64,000 nt of DNA from Anaerolineae bacterium (GTDB taxonomy: Bacteria; Chloroflexota; Anaerolineae; Aggregatilineales; Phototrophicaceae): assembly GCA_020849765.1 (NCBI GenBank), contig JADLAY010000035.1, forward strand, positions 1 to 64,000, written 5' to 3'. Below the pieces are notes generated by a model. That model was not told the origin of the DNA. It saw only the letters and a list, made by a program, of their open reading frames with translations, and searched no databases. Positions 24,913 through 34,183 of this stretch are shown piece after piece; positions within the stretch are counted from its first letter, which is position 1; each line of letters opens with the position of its first letter. Position numbers and translations under genes: made by a program.

Positions 24913-25980
24913 TTGCTGACGACAACACCCATCACCCATCGAGATGAGTGGAATGCGCTCCTGCGCAGCTTGCCCTATGCCCACATCTTACAGACCTGGG
25001 AATGGGGTGAGTTCAAACGCCAGACGACCGGCTGGCAGCCGCGACGCCTGATGTTCAAGCAAGCGGATCAACTGGTCGCGCTGGCTTCGATTGGCGTGCG
25101 CAGTGTGGGCCCGCTGAAGATCATGTACGCGCCCAAAGGGCCGGTTTTCGCAAGTGACGATCCGGCGACCTGGTCGCTGGTGCTCGATCATCTGGCGCAG
25201 ATGGCGCGGCGCGAACGCGTCATCTGGCTCAAGATCGACCCCGACGTGGCGCTGGCAACCGGGACGCCCGGCGAAGCGGACGATCAGGCAGAAGCGGCGG
25301 GCACGGCCCTGGTCGGCGCGTTGAAGGCGCGCGGCTGGCGCTTCTCGGCGGATCAAATCCAGTTTCGCAACACCATCCTGATCGATCTGCAGCGGAGCGA
25401 GGATGACATCCTCGCGGCCATGAGCCAGAACACGCGGCGCAAGATTCGCATCGCCGAGCGTGAAGGTGTGCGTGTGCGCGCCGGGACGACCGCCGACTTG
25501 CCCATCCTGTACGATCTGTATCGCATCACCGCGGCGCGCGACGGCTTTCTGATCCGCCCACCTTCCTATTACGAGCTGGAGTGGCGCGCGCTGATGGAGC
25601 AGGGGCTGGCGCATGCGCTGATCGCCGAGATCGACGAGCAGCCAGTCGGCCACGTGATCCTGTTTCACTTCGGGCGCAAGTGCTGGTACTTCACCGGTGC
25701 GTCCTCCAATGAGCAGCGCGACAAGATGCCAAATTACTTGCTCCAATGGGAGGCGATGCGCTGGGCAAAAGCCCAGGGCTATGCCCTCTACGATATGTGG
25801 GGTGCGCCGACAAACTTCGACGAAAGCGACCCGCTGTGGGGTGTCTACGGCTTTAAACGCGGCTTCCGCGGCGTTGTCACCCGCTACGTCGGCGCCTGGG
25901 ATTACGCCCCATCTGATCTCCTCTATCGCCTATACACCGATGCCATGCCGCGCGTCAGGCGCTGGCTGCGTCGCAAGTGA
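24913..25980 (+). CDS. FemAB-family aminoacyltransferase (no. 2)
   Basis: A 355-residue paralogue of the protein at 13581. Shared landmarks are ILQTWEWGEFKRQTTGWQ, MSQNTRRKIRIAEREGVRV, YLLQWEAMRWAKAQGYALYD and GVYGFKRGFRGV. The frame is open back to 24706, but I choose TTG 24913: from there MLTTTPITHRDEW aligns residue for residue with the start of no. 1. The ribosome-binding site is weak. It differs from no. 1 in an insertion of about 12 residues near residue 118 (TGTPGEADDQAEAAG). The two enzymes may add different residues or act one after the other. The next gene follows after 15 bases. Confidence 0.83.
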   Translation: MLTTTPITHRDEWNALLRSLPYAHILQTWEWGEFKRQTTGWQPRRLMFKQADQLVALASIGVRSVGPLKIMYAPKGPVFASDDPATWSLVLDHLAQMARRERVIWLKIDPDVALATGTPGEADDQAEAAGTALVGALKARGWRFSADQIQFRNTILIDLQRSEDDILAAMSQNTRRKIRIAEREGVRVRAGTTADLPILYDLYRITAARDGFLIRPPSYYELEWRALMEQGLAHALIAEIDEQPVGHVILFHFGRKCWYFTGASSNEQRDKMPNYLLQWEAMRWAKAQGYALYDMWGAPTNFDESDPLWGVYGFKRGFRGVVTRYVGAWDYAPSDLLYRLYTDAMPRVRRWLRRK

Positions 25981-25995
25981 GCTATAATAAGGCCC

Positions 25996-27282
25996 ATGTT
26001 TCAACCACGCTTCCTGGTGACTATCGTCATTGCCGTCTTGACGGCCATCGTCGCGTGCTCGCCGCAGTTGAGCGGCTCGCCGACGGCTGTGGCCGATGCG
26101 ACGGATGTACCTCCTGTCACACCCACCGCGCCAACCGCGACGCTGACGCCCACCGCTCGCCCCAATCTGACGCTGCGCTTCTGGCTGCCGGATAGCCTGG
26201 CCGGGCTGGACAGCGTGGATGCGGGCGACGTGCTGTCTGAGCAGATCAGTGAATTCGAGCAGGCGTTTCCCAATATCCAGGTCGAGCTGAGGCTGCGTGC
26301 GGCCAATGGCACCGGCGGCATCCTGGAGACGATCCGAGCGGCAGCGCAGGTCGCACCGGGCGCGCTCCCAGACGTCACGCTGATGCGCTTGCAGGATTTC
26401 CGGGCGGCGGTGCAAGAAGGGCTGCTGCAGCCGCTAAGCGAGAGCGATCTGGTCGTCGGCGATGATGACTTCATGCCCGCCGTCGCGGCTTTGGGGCAGA
26501 TCGACGGGCAGTGGCTCGGCGTGCCGAGCACGCTCGAAGTGCTGCACGTGGCTTACCAGCCGACGGACGAGCCGGTTGCGGGCTGGCGCTTCGATCAAGT
26601 GCTGACGGCGCACACGCCGCTGCTGTTCCCCGGCATGTCCAGCAATGGCCTCAGCCCGGTGTTCTTGCTGCAATATCTGGTGGCCGTCGGCGAGGGTACT
26701 GATCCGGCGACACTGCCGGTCGATGAGACCGCCTTGCGCGCCACGCTGCGATTCTACGAGCGTGCCGCGTCAGACGAGTTGGTCACGCCGACGGTTCTGG
26801 AATACGACGCGCCGGAACGCTATCCCGATGCGCTGGATGGCGACATCCCGGCGGTGGTCTCGTCGAGCCTATATCTGCAGTTCGTCAGCGAGGGGCAGCC
26901 GCTAGACCTGGGCTACATCCCTACGACGACGGGCGAGCCTGCCACGACACTCGACGGCTGGTTGTGGGTCGTCGTCAGAAGTGGTAACGATCAACAGTCG
27001 GCGGCGCTGCGCTTCATCAACTGGATGATGTCGACTGAGCGTCAGGTCGCCTACCACCAGGCGATTCACATGCTGCCCGCAACGCGCGCCGCTCAACGCC
27101 AGCTTGACCCGGATTACGCGACCTTTGTCGAAACGCTGCTGCAGAAGGCGATTCCGCTCTTACCGGAGATCACCAACAATCTCACAGCGCGTGCCTTCCA
27201 AACCGCTTTTGCAGCGGTCATCAACGGGCAAAGCACGGCTGCGGATGCGCTGAGCGCTGCACTGTCCCAGGTGGGCGGCTAA
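25996..27282 (+). CDS. Sugar-type ABC substrate-binding lipoprotein (orphan)
   Basis: A 428-residue protein with a lipoprotein signal (hydrophobic LVTIVIAVLTAIVAC, lipobox IVAC at residue 21), then a Thr/Pro-rich linker (TDVPPVTPTAPTATLTPTA) and a family 1 solute-binding fold (ISEFEQAFPNIQVELRLR, LPDVTLMRLQDFRAAVQEGL, GWLWVVVRSGNDQQ). It would be anchored outside the membrane and capture a sugar. No permease or ATPase gene is adjacent. A TATAAT at 25983-25988 lies only eight bases before the ATG, so a leaderless transcript is possible; AAGG at 25989-25992 is close for a ribosome-binding site. Confidence 0.85.
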   Translation: MFQPRFLVTIVIAVLTAIVACSPQLSGSPTAVADATDVPPVTPTAPTATLTPTARPNLTLRFWLPDSLAGLDSVDAGDVLSEQISEFEQAFPNIQVELRLRAANGTGGILETIRAAAQVAPGALPDVTLMRLQDFRAAVQEGLLQPLSESDLVVGDDDFMPAVAALGQIDGQWLGVPSTLEVLHVAYQPTDEPVAGWRFDQVLTAHTPLLFPGMSSNGLSPVFLLQYLVAVGEGTDPATLPVDETALRATLRFYERAASDELVTPTVLEYDAPERYPDALDGDIPAVVSSSLYLQFVSEGQPLDLGYIPTTTGEPATTLDGWLWVVVRSGNDQQSAALRFINWMMSTERQVAYHQAIHMLPATRAAQRQLDPDYATFVETLLQKAIPLLPEITNNLTARAFQTAFAAVINGQSTAADALSAALSQVGG

Positions 27283-27438
27283 CGGCAAAAATCAGAAGCC
27301 AATGTGAGTAAAACCGGATACCAACATTTTTTACGCAATTCATGCTTTGTGGTGATCTGGAATTTACTCATTTTGCGTATTCTTGAAGCATAACCCACCC
27401 ACACGCGCAAAGCTTCCGCGACGTGTTAAAGGCAGAGT

Positions 27439-27669
27439 ATGATCGCCGATCCCGGCCTACAGGCCTCAAACCCAACGAATGTTCCTTCATATCCCTTGAG
27501 TGTTTTAGATTACTGTCCGAGTTGTGGCAAACGAAGCTTGTTTGTGTATTGCGGCACGCAGCAGTTTCCCCGACGAGTCGCGGCGCTGGCGGGGCTGCCA
27601 TCGGAAGTGCATCTCTACAACTGCACGCATTGTAACAGCACAATCAGCCACATCACCCTGAAGGGCTAA
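27439..27669 (+). CDS. Small zinc-ribbon protein
   Basis: A 76-residue protein with two Cys pairs, CPSCGK near residue 26 and CTHC near residue 62, spaced as in a zinc ribbon. The ordered strands FVYCGTQQFPRRV and EVHLYNCTHCNSTIS fit that fold. No function is recognised; a nucleic-acid or protein-binding role is the usual guess. AAAGGCAG precedes the ATG. The 156-base gap upstream (27283-27438) is A/T-rich and holds no other gene. Confidence 0.6.
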   Translation: MIADPGLQASNPTNVPSYPLSVLDYCPSCGKRSLFVYCGTQQFPRRVAALAGLPSEVHLYNCTHCNSTISHITLKG

Positions 27670-27731
27670 TACCCCTAGAGCCCACGTGGCTGATGGCCAG
27701 ACTTTTGGTTTGCCGATTTCTGTGGCGCGGC

Positions 27732-28715
27732 TCAGTTATTCCAATCGCCAAAACGACGCACATTGCCCCGATTCTGTGACCCGCTACGCGGGTCCCTTTC
27801 TACCGGGTGCTGGCGGCCACCGCCCGCGAGGGCGCGCTTGGCCTTCTGCACGTCGTTCTCGTGCTTGAGCAGCACGGTGAGCGTGGTTTCCAGCGTCTCT
27901 TTGTCCAGGTTATCCGCGTTGAGCATGACCAACGCGCGCGCCCAGTCGATCGTCTCCGAAACGCTTGGATGCTTCTTCAGATCCATCTCGCGCAGGCCCT
28001 GGACGATCTCCACGGCTTGCTGCGCCAGCTTGGCATTGAGTTCCGGCACGCGCATACGGACGATATTCGTTTCCGTTTCGCTGTTCGGGTAGTCGATGAA
28101 GAGATAGAGACAGCGGCGTTTCAACGCTTCGGAGAGTTCGCGTGTGTTGTTGCTCGTCAGGACGACGATCGGTTGGTGCTTGGCCTTGATGGTGCCGATT
28201 TCCGGGACGGTGACCTGGAAGTCGCTCAGGACTTCGAGCAGGAACGCCTCGAACTCGGCATCGGCGCGGTCGATCTCATCGATCAGCAGCACGACCGGCT
28301 CATCGGCGGTGATCGCCTGGAGCAGCGGGCGCGCGAGCAGGAAGCGCTCGGAGAAGAAGACATCCTCTTCCTGCGACAAGCGATCCGCCGCCGCGGTGAG
28401 GCTCTGGGCATCCGCCAGCAGTTGGCTCAGCTTATCGCGCAGCAGCTGCGTGTAGAGCATTTGCTTGGCGTACTCCCACTCGTAGAGTGCCTTGCTCTCA
28501 TCCAGGCCTTCGTAGCACTGCAAACGGATCAAGCGCTTGCCGGTGACGCCCGACCATGCTTTCGCCAGTTCGGTTTTGCCCACGCCTGCCGGCCCCTCGG
28601 CAAGGACAGGCTTCCCCAGTTTTTCCGCCAGGAACATGACAGTCGCGATTTCGTTAGTTGCGACGTACTGCTGTTCACTCAGGTCGCGAAGGACCTGACC
28701 GATGTTATTCTGCAT
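27732..28715 (-). CDS. MoxR-type AAA ATPase
   Basis: A 327-residue AAA protein: Walker A EGPAGVGKTELAK near residue 40, Walker B VVLLIDEIDRAD near 140, sensor 1 VVLTSNNTRELSEALKRR near 180, and the C-terminal lid. The sequence is of the CoxD-like MoxR branch. MoxR proteins remodel or insert metal into partner complexes, usually with a VWA protein encoded next door. No such partner adjoins this gene. The last 30 residues (from GGGRQHPVERDPRSG) are charged and probably disordered. AGGA eight bases upstream supports the start. Confidence 0.9.
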   Translation of the reverse strand: MQNNIGQVLRDLSEQQYVATNEIATVMFLAEKLGKPVLAEGPAGVGKTELAKAWSGVTGKRLIRLQCYEGLDESKALYEWEYAKQMLYTQLLRDKLSQLLADAQSLTAAADRLSQEEDVFFSERFLLARPLLQAITADEPVVLLIDEIDRADAEFEAFLLEVLSDFQVTVPEIGTIKAKHQPIVVLTSNNTRELSEALKRRCLYLFIDYPNSETETNIVRMRVPELNAKLAQQAVEIVQGLREMDLKKHPSVSETIDWARALVMLNADNLDKETLETTLTVLLKHENDVQKAKRALAGGGRQHPVERDPRSGSQNRGNVRRFGDWNN

Positions 28716-28813
28716 GATCGCTATTCCTGTTCAACTCAGACCTAAGAGGGAGCCACTTGCGGAACACTGACGTTGTACATCGGCCCTGCGCAAGCTGCAA
28801 AGTCTCTCATCTG

Positions 28814-29575
28814 CTAGCTGGCGTCGAGCTGTTCGTCCGTTTTGCCGAAACGGCGCTTGCGCTCGCCATAAGCGATGAGGGCTTTGCCCAATTCACTTTC
28901 GTCGAAATCGGGCCAGTAAGTGGGGGTGGTATAGAGTTCGGAGTAAGCGCCCTGCCAGATCAGGAAATTGCTGATGCGCAATTCGCCGCTGGTGCGAATG
29001 ATCAGGTCAGGGTCGGGCAGATCGCTGGTGTAAAGATAACGGCTGATCAACGCTTCGTTGATGTCTTCGGCGGGCACCTGGTCGGCCACGATCCGGCGTA
29101 CGGCATGGACGATTTCGTCGCGCCCGCCGTAGTTGAAAGCGACGTTCAAAATCAACTGTGTATTGTTGCGCGTGTACTCGCAGGCGTATTTGATCTTGCG
29201 CTGGAGGATGGGCGCGATGCCGCTCAATTCGCCGATGTGCCGGATCTGCACGCCGTTGCGATGCAGTTCATCCAACTCGCGGTCGATGACACCCTCAAGG
29301 ATGCGCATCAACATCTGCACTTCGGCACGTGGCCGCGCCCAATTTTCCGTCGAGAAGGCGTAAATGGTCAGGATCTTGACGCCGAATTTCACACACGACC
29401 GCAGGATGCGGCGCAGATTTTCGGTGCCTTGCCGGTGCCCTTCCGTGCGCGGTAGACCATGCGCCTTGGCCCAGCGGCCATTGCCATCCATGATGATGGC
29501 AACGTGATGCGGCGCCTGATCTTTAGGCAACGGCAGTTCGCTAGTCTCCAGACCATCTCGTGTCAACGCGACCAT
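28814..29575 (-). CDS. uppS: Isoprenyl (undecaprenyl) diphosphate synthase
   Basis: A 253-residue cis-prenyltransferase. The catalytic Asp lies in [18 protein letters not shown] near residue 28, followed by [24 protein letters not shown] near 92, [13 protein letters not shown] near 167 and the C-terminal [17 protein letters not shown]. It makes the C55 lipid carrier used in cell-wall and surface-glycan assembly, from FPP and IPP. It starts four bases after the frr stop, so the two are co-transcribed, as in many bacteria. Confidence 0.96.
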   Translation of the reverse strand: MVALTRDGLETSELPLPKDQAPHHVAIIMDGNGRWAKAHGLPRTEGHRQGTENLRRILRSCVKFGVKILTIYAFSTENWARPRAEVQMLMRILEGVIDRELDELHRNGVQIRHIGELSGIAPILQRKIKYACEYTRNNTQLILNVAFNYGGRDEIVHAVRRIVADQVPAEDINEALISRYLYTSDLPDPDLIIRTSGELRISNFLIWQGAYSELYTTPTYWPDFDESELGKALIAYGERKRRFGKTDEQLDAS

Positions 29576-29579
29576 GCAG

Positions 29580-30137
29580 TTATACCTCTAGGATTTCTTT
29601 TTCTTTTCGCTCGCCGAGCGACTCGATCTCGCTGATGTACTTGTCGGTGAGCTTTTGAATCTCATCCTGACCGCGTTTCGCTTCGTCTTCCGAGACCAGC
29701 TTCTCTTTTTCGAATTCCTTCGTGTCGTCATTGGCGTGGCGGCGGATGTTGCGGATGGCCACCCGCGCATCTTCCATCCGTTTGTGCACGAGCTTGACCA
29801 ATTCCTGACGACGTTCGCGCGTCAGCGCCGGCATATTCAGGCGGATGATGTCGCCGTCGACGGCGGGGGTAATGTGAATATCCGACTCGCGAATCGCTTT
29901 TTCAATGGATTTCAGCGCAGACTTATCATAAGGCCGAATCATGATTTGCATGGGTTCAGGTGTCGAGACGGTCGCCAACTGCTTGAGTGTCGTGGGCGTG
30001 CCGTAGTAATCGATCGTGAGCCGGTCGACCAGTGACGGGCTGGCGCGTCCACCGCGAATACCCTGCAAATCGGACTCGTAGACCGCCAGGGCGGATTTCA
30101 TTTTGTTGGTGCATTCTTTGAGAATATCGTCAATCAT
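29580..30137 (-). CDS. frr: Ribosome recycling factor
   Basis: A 185-residue protein, exactly the common RRF length when started at ATG 30137 ([13 protein letters not shown]). It shows the two-domain RRF pattern: coiled-coil domain I ([20 protein letters not shown]) and the hinge and domain II ([20 protein letters not shown]), then [20 protein letters not shown]. It splits the post-termination ribosome together with EF-G. An AAGGAGG at 30171-30178 is too far from this start (33 bases) but could serve a TTG at 30155; six extra residues would not change function. Confidence 0.96.
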   Translation of the reverse strand: MIDDILKECTNKMKSALAVYESDLQGIRGGRASPSLVDRLTIDYYGTPTTLKQLATVSTPEPMQIMIRPYDKSALKSIEKAIRESDIHITPAVDGDIIRLNMPALTRERRQELVKLVHKRMEDARVAIRNIRRHANDDTKEFEKEKLVSEDEAKRGQDEIQKLTDKYISEIESLGERKEKEILEV

Positions 30138-30229
30138 GGTGTCATATGAGCGCAACGAACTAACAGCGCTCCCTCCTTGTGAGTTGGTGTAATAAGCCCA
30201 TTATGGAGAGACTTTCGCTCTTAATCATA

Positions 30230-30269
30230 CACTGCCTCAGTGCATAAGCCTCAATTTTCATGAAAATTG
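30230..30269. repeat. Palindromes in the rlmB-frr gap
   Basis: An 18-base perfect palindrome, CAATTTTCATGAAAATTG (30252-30269), begins six bases after the rlmB stop. A second hairpin, CACTG-CCT-CAGTG (30230-30242), lies next to it. On the minus strand a TTGAGG and a TATGAT further down could form the frr promoter around these elements. Confidence 0.5.
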
Positions 30270-30274
30270 GGCAC

Positions 30275-31039
30275 TCAGGCGTGTGCCCAACCTTCCCATC
30301 CGCGCGCGCGCCAGGCGCTGTATAGAGCGACCGATCCGGCTGTCGCCACGTTCAAACTGGCGACGTTTCCACGCATGGGCAGGCACAGGACGAGGTCGCA
30401 CGTGTCACGCACCAACCGGCGCATGCCTTCGCCCTCACTGCCGAGCACCAGCCCCAGGCTCATGTTCAGATCAGTCTTATCGATCGTCGGCACGTTCGGC
30501 CCGATATCCAGGCCGATCATCCAGACGTCGTTCTCTTTGAGTTCCTTCATCGTCTGGCTCAAGTTGACGACCTGGACGACGTTGAGATGCTCAATTGCGC
30601 CGGAAGATGCGTTGACGACCGCCGGTGTGACGGCCACGCCGCGCCGCTCCTGCATGATGACACCGTGGATGCCCACCGCATCGGCGACGCGCATGAGCGC
30701 GCCGACGTTCTGCGGATCTTTGAGCAGGTCAAGCAGCAGGATGAATGGCTTTTCGTTGCGCTTCTTGCTGACGTCGAGCACGGTTTCGAGATCGACGTAG
30801 GGGTAAGAGCTGGCGCGCAGTACCATGTTCTGGTGATTGGCCCCCTGAGCAATGTCGTCGATGATGCGCCGGGGCACTCGTTTGACCGGCACACCGCGAT
30901 CGTTGGCCGTCGAGAGGATCTCGGCGACCAACCCCTTCTCTTCGACACTGTCCGTCAGCAGTAGTTGATCCAGCTTGCGCCTGCCTGCGCGCAGGCATTC
31001 CATGATCGCCCAATGACTATAGATGAACTCGACCGCCAT
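30275..31039 (-). CDS. rlmB: 23S rRNA 2'-O-ribose methyltransferase (RlmB/TrmH family)
   Basis: A 254-residue SPOUT methyltransferase. The N-terminal substrate-binding domain (VEFIYSHWAIMECLRAGRRK) precedes the knotted catalytic domain with its three motifs: LLDLLKDPQNVGALMRVADA near residue 105, GLVLGSEGEGMRRLV near 195 and LPMRGNVASLNVATAGSVAL near 220. It probably methylates G2251 of 23S rRNA from S-adenosylmethionine. ATG 31039 is 13 bases after the cysS stop. The cysS-rlmB order is widely conserved; the mrnC gene often between them is missing. Confidence 0.9.
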   Translation of the reverse strand: MAVEFIYSHWAIMECLRAGRRKLDQLLLTDSVEEKGLVAEILSTANDRGVPVKRVPRRIIDDIAQGANHQNMVLRASSYPYVDLETVLDVSKKRNEKPFILLLDLLKDPQNVGALMRVADAVGIHGVIMQERRGVAVTPAVVNASSGAIEHLNVVQVVNLSQTMKELKENDVWMIGLDIGPNVPTIDKTDLNMSLGLVLGSEGEGMRRLVRDTCDLVLCLPMRGNVASLNVATAGSVALYSAWRARGWEGWAHA

Positions 31040-31052
31040 ATTCGTTATCTCA

Positions 31053-32495
31053 CTACCCGGCTTTCCAAACCGTGCCATCGGCGCGGTCTTCCAGGATGAT
31101 GCCAATCTTGGCTAATTCGTCGCGGATGCGATCGCTTTCGGCCCAGTTCTTGTTGGCACGCGCCTGCGCGCGCATGTTGATCAACATCTCGACCAGCGCA
31201 TCTTCGCGATGACTGTCGGCGGCAACCTGATCGCCTTTCGGCAGGATGCCCAGGACGTCCCCGGCCAGGGACGTATAGGTCTCGTCAATGGCTTTGACGA
31301 CGTCGAGCGCGACCGACGTACCGCTGTTGAGCAGCGTGTTGACCTCGCGCGTGAGCTCCTGCAGCGCCGCAATGGCGATCGGTGCGTTGAAGTCGTCGTC
31401 CATGGCCGCGGCGAAGGCGGTCTTGGTTTGTTCGAGCTGTGCCAGAATGCCATTGCCATCGCCGCCGGTCGGCGCGGTATTGAGCGCGCGGCGCGTCAGG
31501 CGCACGGCGTTGTAGATGCGTTCCCAGCCTTTGGCCGCGGCACTCAGGGCGTCATCGCTGAAGTCAATCGGGTTGCTGTAATGCGCACTGAGCACGAAGG
31601 TGCGGACGACCTCCGGGCTGTGGCGCTGGAGCACGTCGGTGACGGTGGTGAAGTTGCCCAGGCTCTTCGACATCTTGACGCCATCGACCGTCAGGCTGCC
31701 AACGAGCAGCCAGTAGCGCGCGAAGATCGCATCGTTGGCGCATTCGCTCTGCGCGATCTCGCTTTCGTTGTGCGGGAACATGTTATCGACGCCGCCGCCA
31801 TGGATGTCGAAGGTCGCGCCGAGATATTTCTTCGACATGGCCGAGCACTCAATGTGCCAGCCGGGGAAACCTTCACCCCAGGGGCTTTCCCAGCGCAGAA
31901 TGTGCTCCGGCTCGGCGCGCTTCCACAGGGCGAAGTCTTCAGGATTGCGCTTTTCGCCGCGCTCGGCGACGCGCCCGCCGCTTTCCTGGTCGTCGACACG
32001 ACGATTGCTCAGCTTGCCGTAATCGGGGTCGGTCGTGACGTCGAAATAGACACTGCCGTTGACCTCGTAGGCATTGCCCTTTTCGAGCAGCGTTTCGATC
32101 ATCTTGATCTGTTCGGGCACGTGCCCGCTGGCGCGCGGCGAAATATCCGGGCGGGTCACGCCCAGGGCATCCATCGCCGCGAAGTAACGGCGCGTGTAGG
32201 TCTCCACGATCTGCATTGGCTTCGCGTGCAGTTGCCCGGCCTTCTTGAGGATGCGATCCTCGCCGCTTTCGAGCAGGTGGCCGACGTCGGTGATGTTCTG
32301 CACGTAGAGCACGTCGTAGCCACTCTTGCGCAGCCAGCGCACGATGACATCGAAGTTGACGTAAGTTTTGGCATGACCGATGTGCGAGTCGTCATAGACG
32401 GTCGGGCCGCAGACGTACATCCCTACGCGTCCCGGTTCGATGGGTACGAATTCCTGTTTCTCTCGTCCAAGAACGTTATAAACACGCAGCGTCAT
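31053..32495 (-). CDS. cysS: Cysteine--tRNA ligase
   Basis: A 480-residue class I synthetase. [20 protein letters not shown] contains the first zinc-ligand Cys and the HIGH motif. Further zinc-site residues lie in [14 protein letters not shown] and [12 protein letters not shown], and KMSKSLGNF is near residue 275. The C-terminal helical anticodon-binding domain ends with [20 protein letters not shown]. It is the first gene of the cysS-rlmB unit and has a recognisable promoter. Confidence 0.97.
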   Translation of the reverse strand: MTLRVYNVLGREKQEFVPIEPGRVGMYVCGPTVYDDSHIGHAKTYVNFDVIVRWLRKSGYDVLYVQNITDVGHLLESGEDRILKKAGQLHAKPMQIVETYTRRYFAAMDALGVTRPDISPRASGHVPEQIKMIETLLEKGNAYEVNGSVYFDVTTDPDYGKLSNRRVDDQESGGRVAERGEKRNPEDFALWKRAEPEHILRWESPWGEGFPGWHIECSAMSKKYLGATFDIHGGGVDNMFPHNESEIAQSECANDAIFARYWLLVGSLTVDGVKMSKSLGNFTTVTDVLQRHSPEVVRTFVLSAHYSNPIDFSDDALSAAAKGWERIYNAVRLTRRALNTAPTGGDGNGILAQLEQTKTAFAAAMDDDFNAPIAIAALQELTREVNTLLNSGTSVALDVVKAIDETYTSLAGDVLGILPKGDQVAADSHREDALVEMLINMRAQARANKNWAESDRIRDELAKIGIILEDRADGTVWKAG

Positions 32496-32540
32496 GCAAT
32501 GTATCCTGACTTCCTGAGTGAGCTCTCTCGATTGAACGTC

Positions 32541-32568
32541 ATTCTAGCGTAGAATTTACGTGCATCAA
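32541..32568 (-). promoter_or_regulatory. cysS promoter with palindromic -10 region
   Basis: TTGATG (32568-32563), a 16-base spacer and TAGAAT (32546-32541) on the minus strand, giving a leader of about 40 bases. The -10 box is one arm of the perfect inverted repeat ATTCTA-GCG-TAGAAT (32541-32555). Confidence 0.55.
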
Positions 32569-32645
32569 CAGGCCACTGGCCCCATTGTGCCAGATGGGCA
32601 TGCCCGCCATCGGCTCTGTTGTGCGTGCGGAAACCCGATGTTGCG

Positions 32646-33095
32646 CTACTTGGTGTAGTCTGTCGGATTGCCCTGACTGCCTTTTTTGCCATCCGGCCAG
32701 GTCGTCTTTTCGTTGAAGCGAACGTTGGTGACGTTGGCACCTTTCATGTTCGCGTTGGTCAGGTTGGCATCGTTCAGGGTGACGCCGGTCAAGTTGGTGT
32801 TGGTCAGGCGGGCGCTGGTCAAATCGACGCCGGTCAAAATCGCGCCAGTGAGATTGGCCGTGTCGAAATCACAGCCGACGGCTTTGCCCACTGTCATGTC
32901 GACGTAGGTTACGTTGGCGAGCCGCAAAATCGCCTCGCGCAGGTTGACCCCCTGCATTCTGGCCCCACGGAGATTAGCACCCGTCATGTCCATGCGCGTC
33001 ATATCGAGCATGGTGAGATCAAGACCCGCCAACCGCGGATTGGAGCCGGCCGACACGAGCGCGAGGGCAAGTTCTTTGCGTGTAATCTCAGGCAT
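32646..33095 (-). CDS. Pentapeptide-repeat protein
   Basis: A 149-residue protein; from about residue 25 it consists of five-residue repeats of the form (A/V)(N/D)(L/M)xx, for example MTGANLRGARMQGVNLREA and LTNTNLTGVTLNDANLTNA. These form a right-handed square beta helix. The N-terminus (MPEITRKELALALVSAGS) is a short cap. The role is unknown; some family members bind gyrase or DNA-like surfaces. Its start overlaps the epimerase stop by eight bases, so it is co-translated with that gene. Confidence 0.85.
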   Translation of the reverse strand: MPEITRKELALALVSAGSNPRLAGLDLTMLDMTRMDMTGANLRGARMQGVNLREAILRLANVTYVDMTVGKAVGCDFDTANLTGAILTGVDLTSARLTNTNLTGVTLNDANLTNANMKGANVTNVRFNEKTTWPDGKKGSQGNPTDYTK

Positions 33096-34065
33096 GATTC
33101 ATTAGCTCCCGTTGATAGGCAATTATTTGATCGATCGTCTCATCGAGCGAAAACGTCGGTTGCCAGCCAATGGCGTTATGAATCTTGGCCAGGCTGGGCA
33201 CACGGCGACGAAAGTCCTCAAAGCCGGCTTCATATGCCTGATCGTAAGGGACGAAGCGAAGTTCTGAACGACTGCTCGCTCGCTCTTGAACGCGCTGTGC
33301 CAGATCGCGGATGGTGATCTCTTCCGTGCTGCCGACGTTGAACACTTCCCCTTCCACGCCCTGCGCATCCGCCAGGGTGACGACGGCGCGGATGACATCG
33401 TGCACGTTGCAGAAACAGCGCTGCTGTTCGCCGTCGCCGTAAATCTGAATGGGGTCACCGGCTATCGCCCAGCGCACGAAACGCGGGAGCACCATCCCAT
33501 ATTGCCCGCTCTGGCGCGGGCCGACCGTGTTGAACAGACGGACGATGACGACCGGTAGATCCATCTCCTTGTGATAGGCGAGGGCGAGGAACTCATCGAC
33601 CATCTTGGAGGCGGCGTAGCTCCAGCGGCTGCGGATGGTTGGGCCGAGCACGGTGTCGTCATCTTCCTGGAAGGGGAAGCGCACGCCTTTGCCGTAGACC
33701 TCGCTCGTCGAGGTGATGAGCGTCTTCTTGCGGTAGCGGCGCGCCGTTTGCAGGACGATCTCCGTGCCACCGATGTTCGTCTCAATCGTCTCGGTCGGGC
33801 TGTTGATGATCCGTTGGACGCCGACGGCGGCAGCCAGGTGATAGATGATGTCGCATTCGCTCACCAATCGATCCATGACCGTCAGGTTGCGGATGTCTTC
33901 AATGGCGAAGCGGAAATGCGGGTTTTTCGTCAGGTGGGCAATGTTCTCGAAGCGGCCCGTGGTCAGGTTATCGATGACGGTCACTTGCTGCCCGGCATTC
34001 AATAATGCTTCCGCAAGATGACTGCCGACGAAGCCTGCACCGCCGGTAATGAGCGCGTGGATCAT
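33088..34065 (-). CDS. NAD-dependent nucleotide-sugar epimerase/dehydratase
   Basis: A 325-residue extended SDR. The NAD-binding motif is TGGAGFVGSHLAEAL, the catalytic Ser/Thr region is LITSTSEVYGKG, and the YxxxK motif is in WSYAASKMVDEF near residue 152. Sugar-binding features are RLFNTVGPRQ and YGDGEQQRCFCNVHDVIRAV. It is probably a UDP-sugar 4-epimerase or a UDP-glucuronate decarboxylase-like enzyme supplying surface glycan precursors; sequence alone does not decide. It leads the pentapeptide-repeat gene, overlapping it by eight bases. Confidence 0.87.
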   Translation of the reverse strand: MIHALITGGAGFVGSHLAEALLNAGQQVTVIDNLTTGRFENIAHLTKNPHFRFAIEDIRNLTVMDRLVSECDIIYHLAAAVGVQRIINSPTETIETNIGGTEIVLQTARRYRKKTLITSTSEVYGKGVRFPFQEDDDTVLGPTIRSRWSYAASKMVDEFLALAYHKEMDLPVVIVRLFNTVGPRQSGQYGMVLPRFVRWAIAGDPIQIYGDGEQQRCFCNVHDVIRAVVTLADAQGVEGEVFNVGSTEEITIRDLAQRVQERASSRSELRFVPYDQAYEAGFEDFRRRVPSLAKIHNAIGWQPTFSLDETIDQIIAYQRELMNHA

Positions 34066-34183
34066 AGAATTTCAGTGCTTGTACATCGATAAATAACACG
34101 ATCATGATAACAGAATTGGCAAGACGCGACAAAGGTACGATCTGGTGCGGACGTTCGCGTGTTACACTAGACTCATGAGGATT

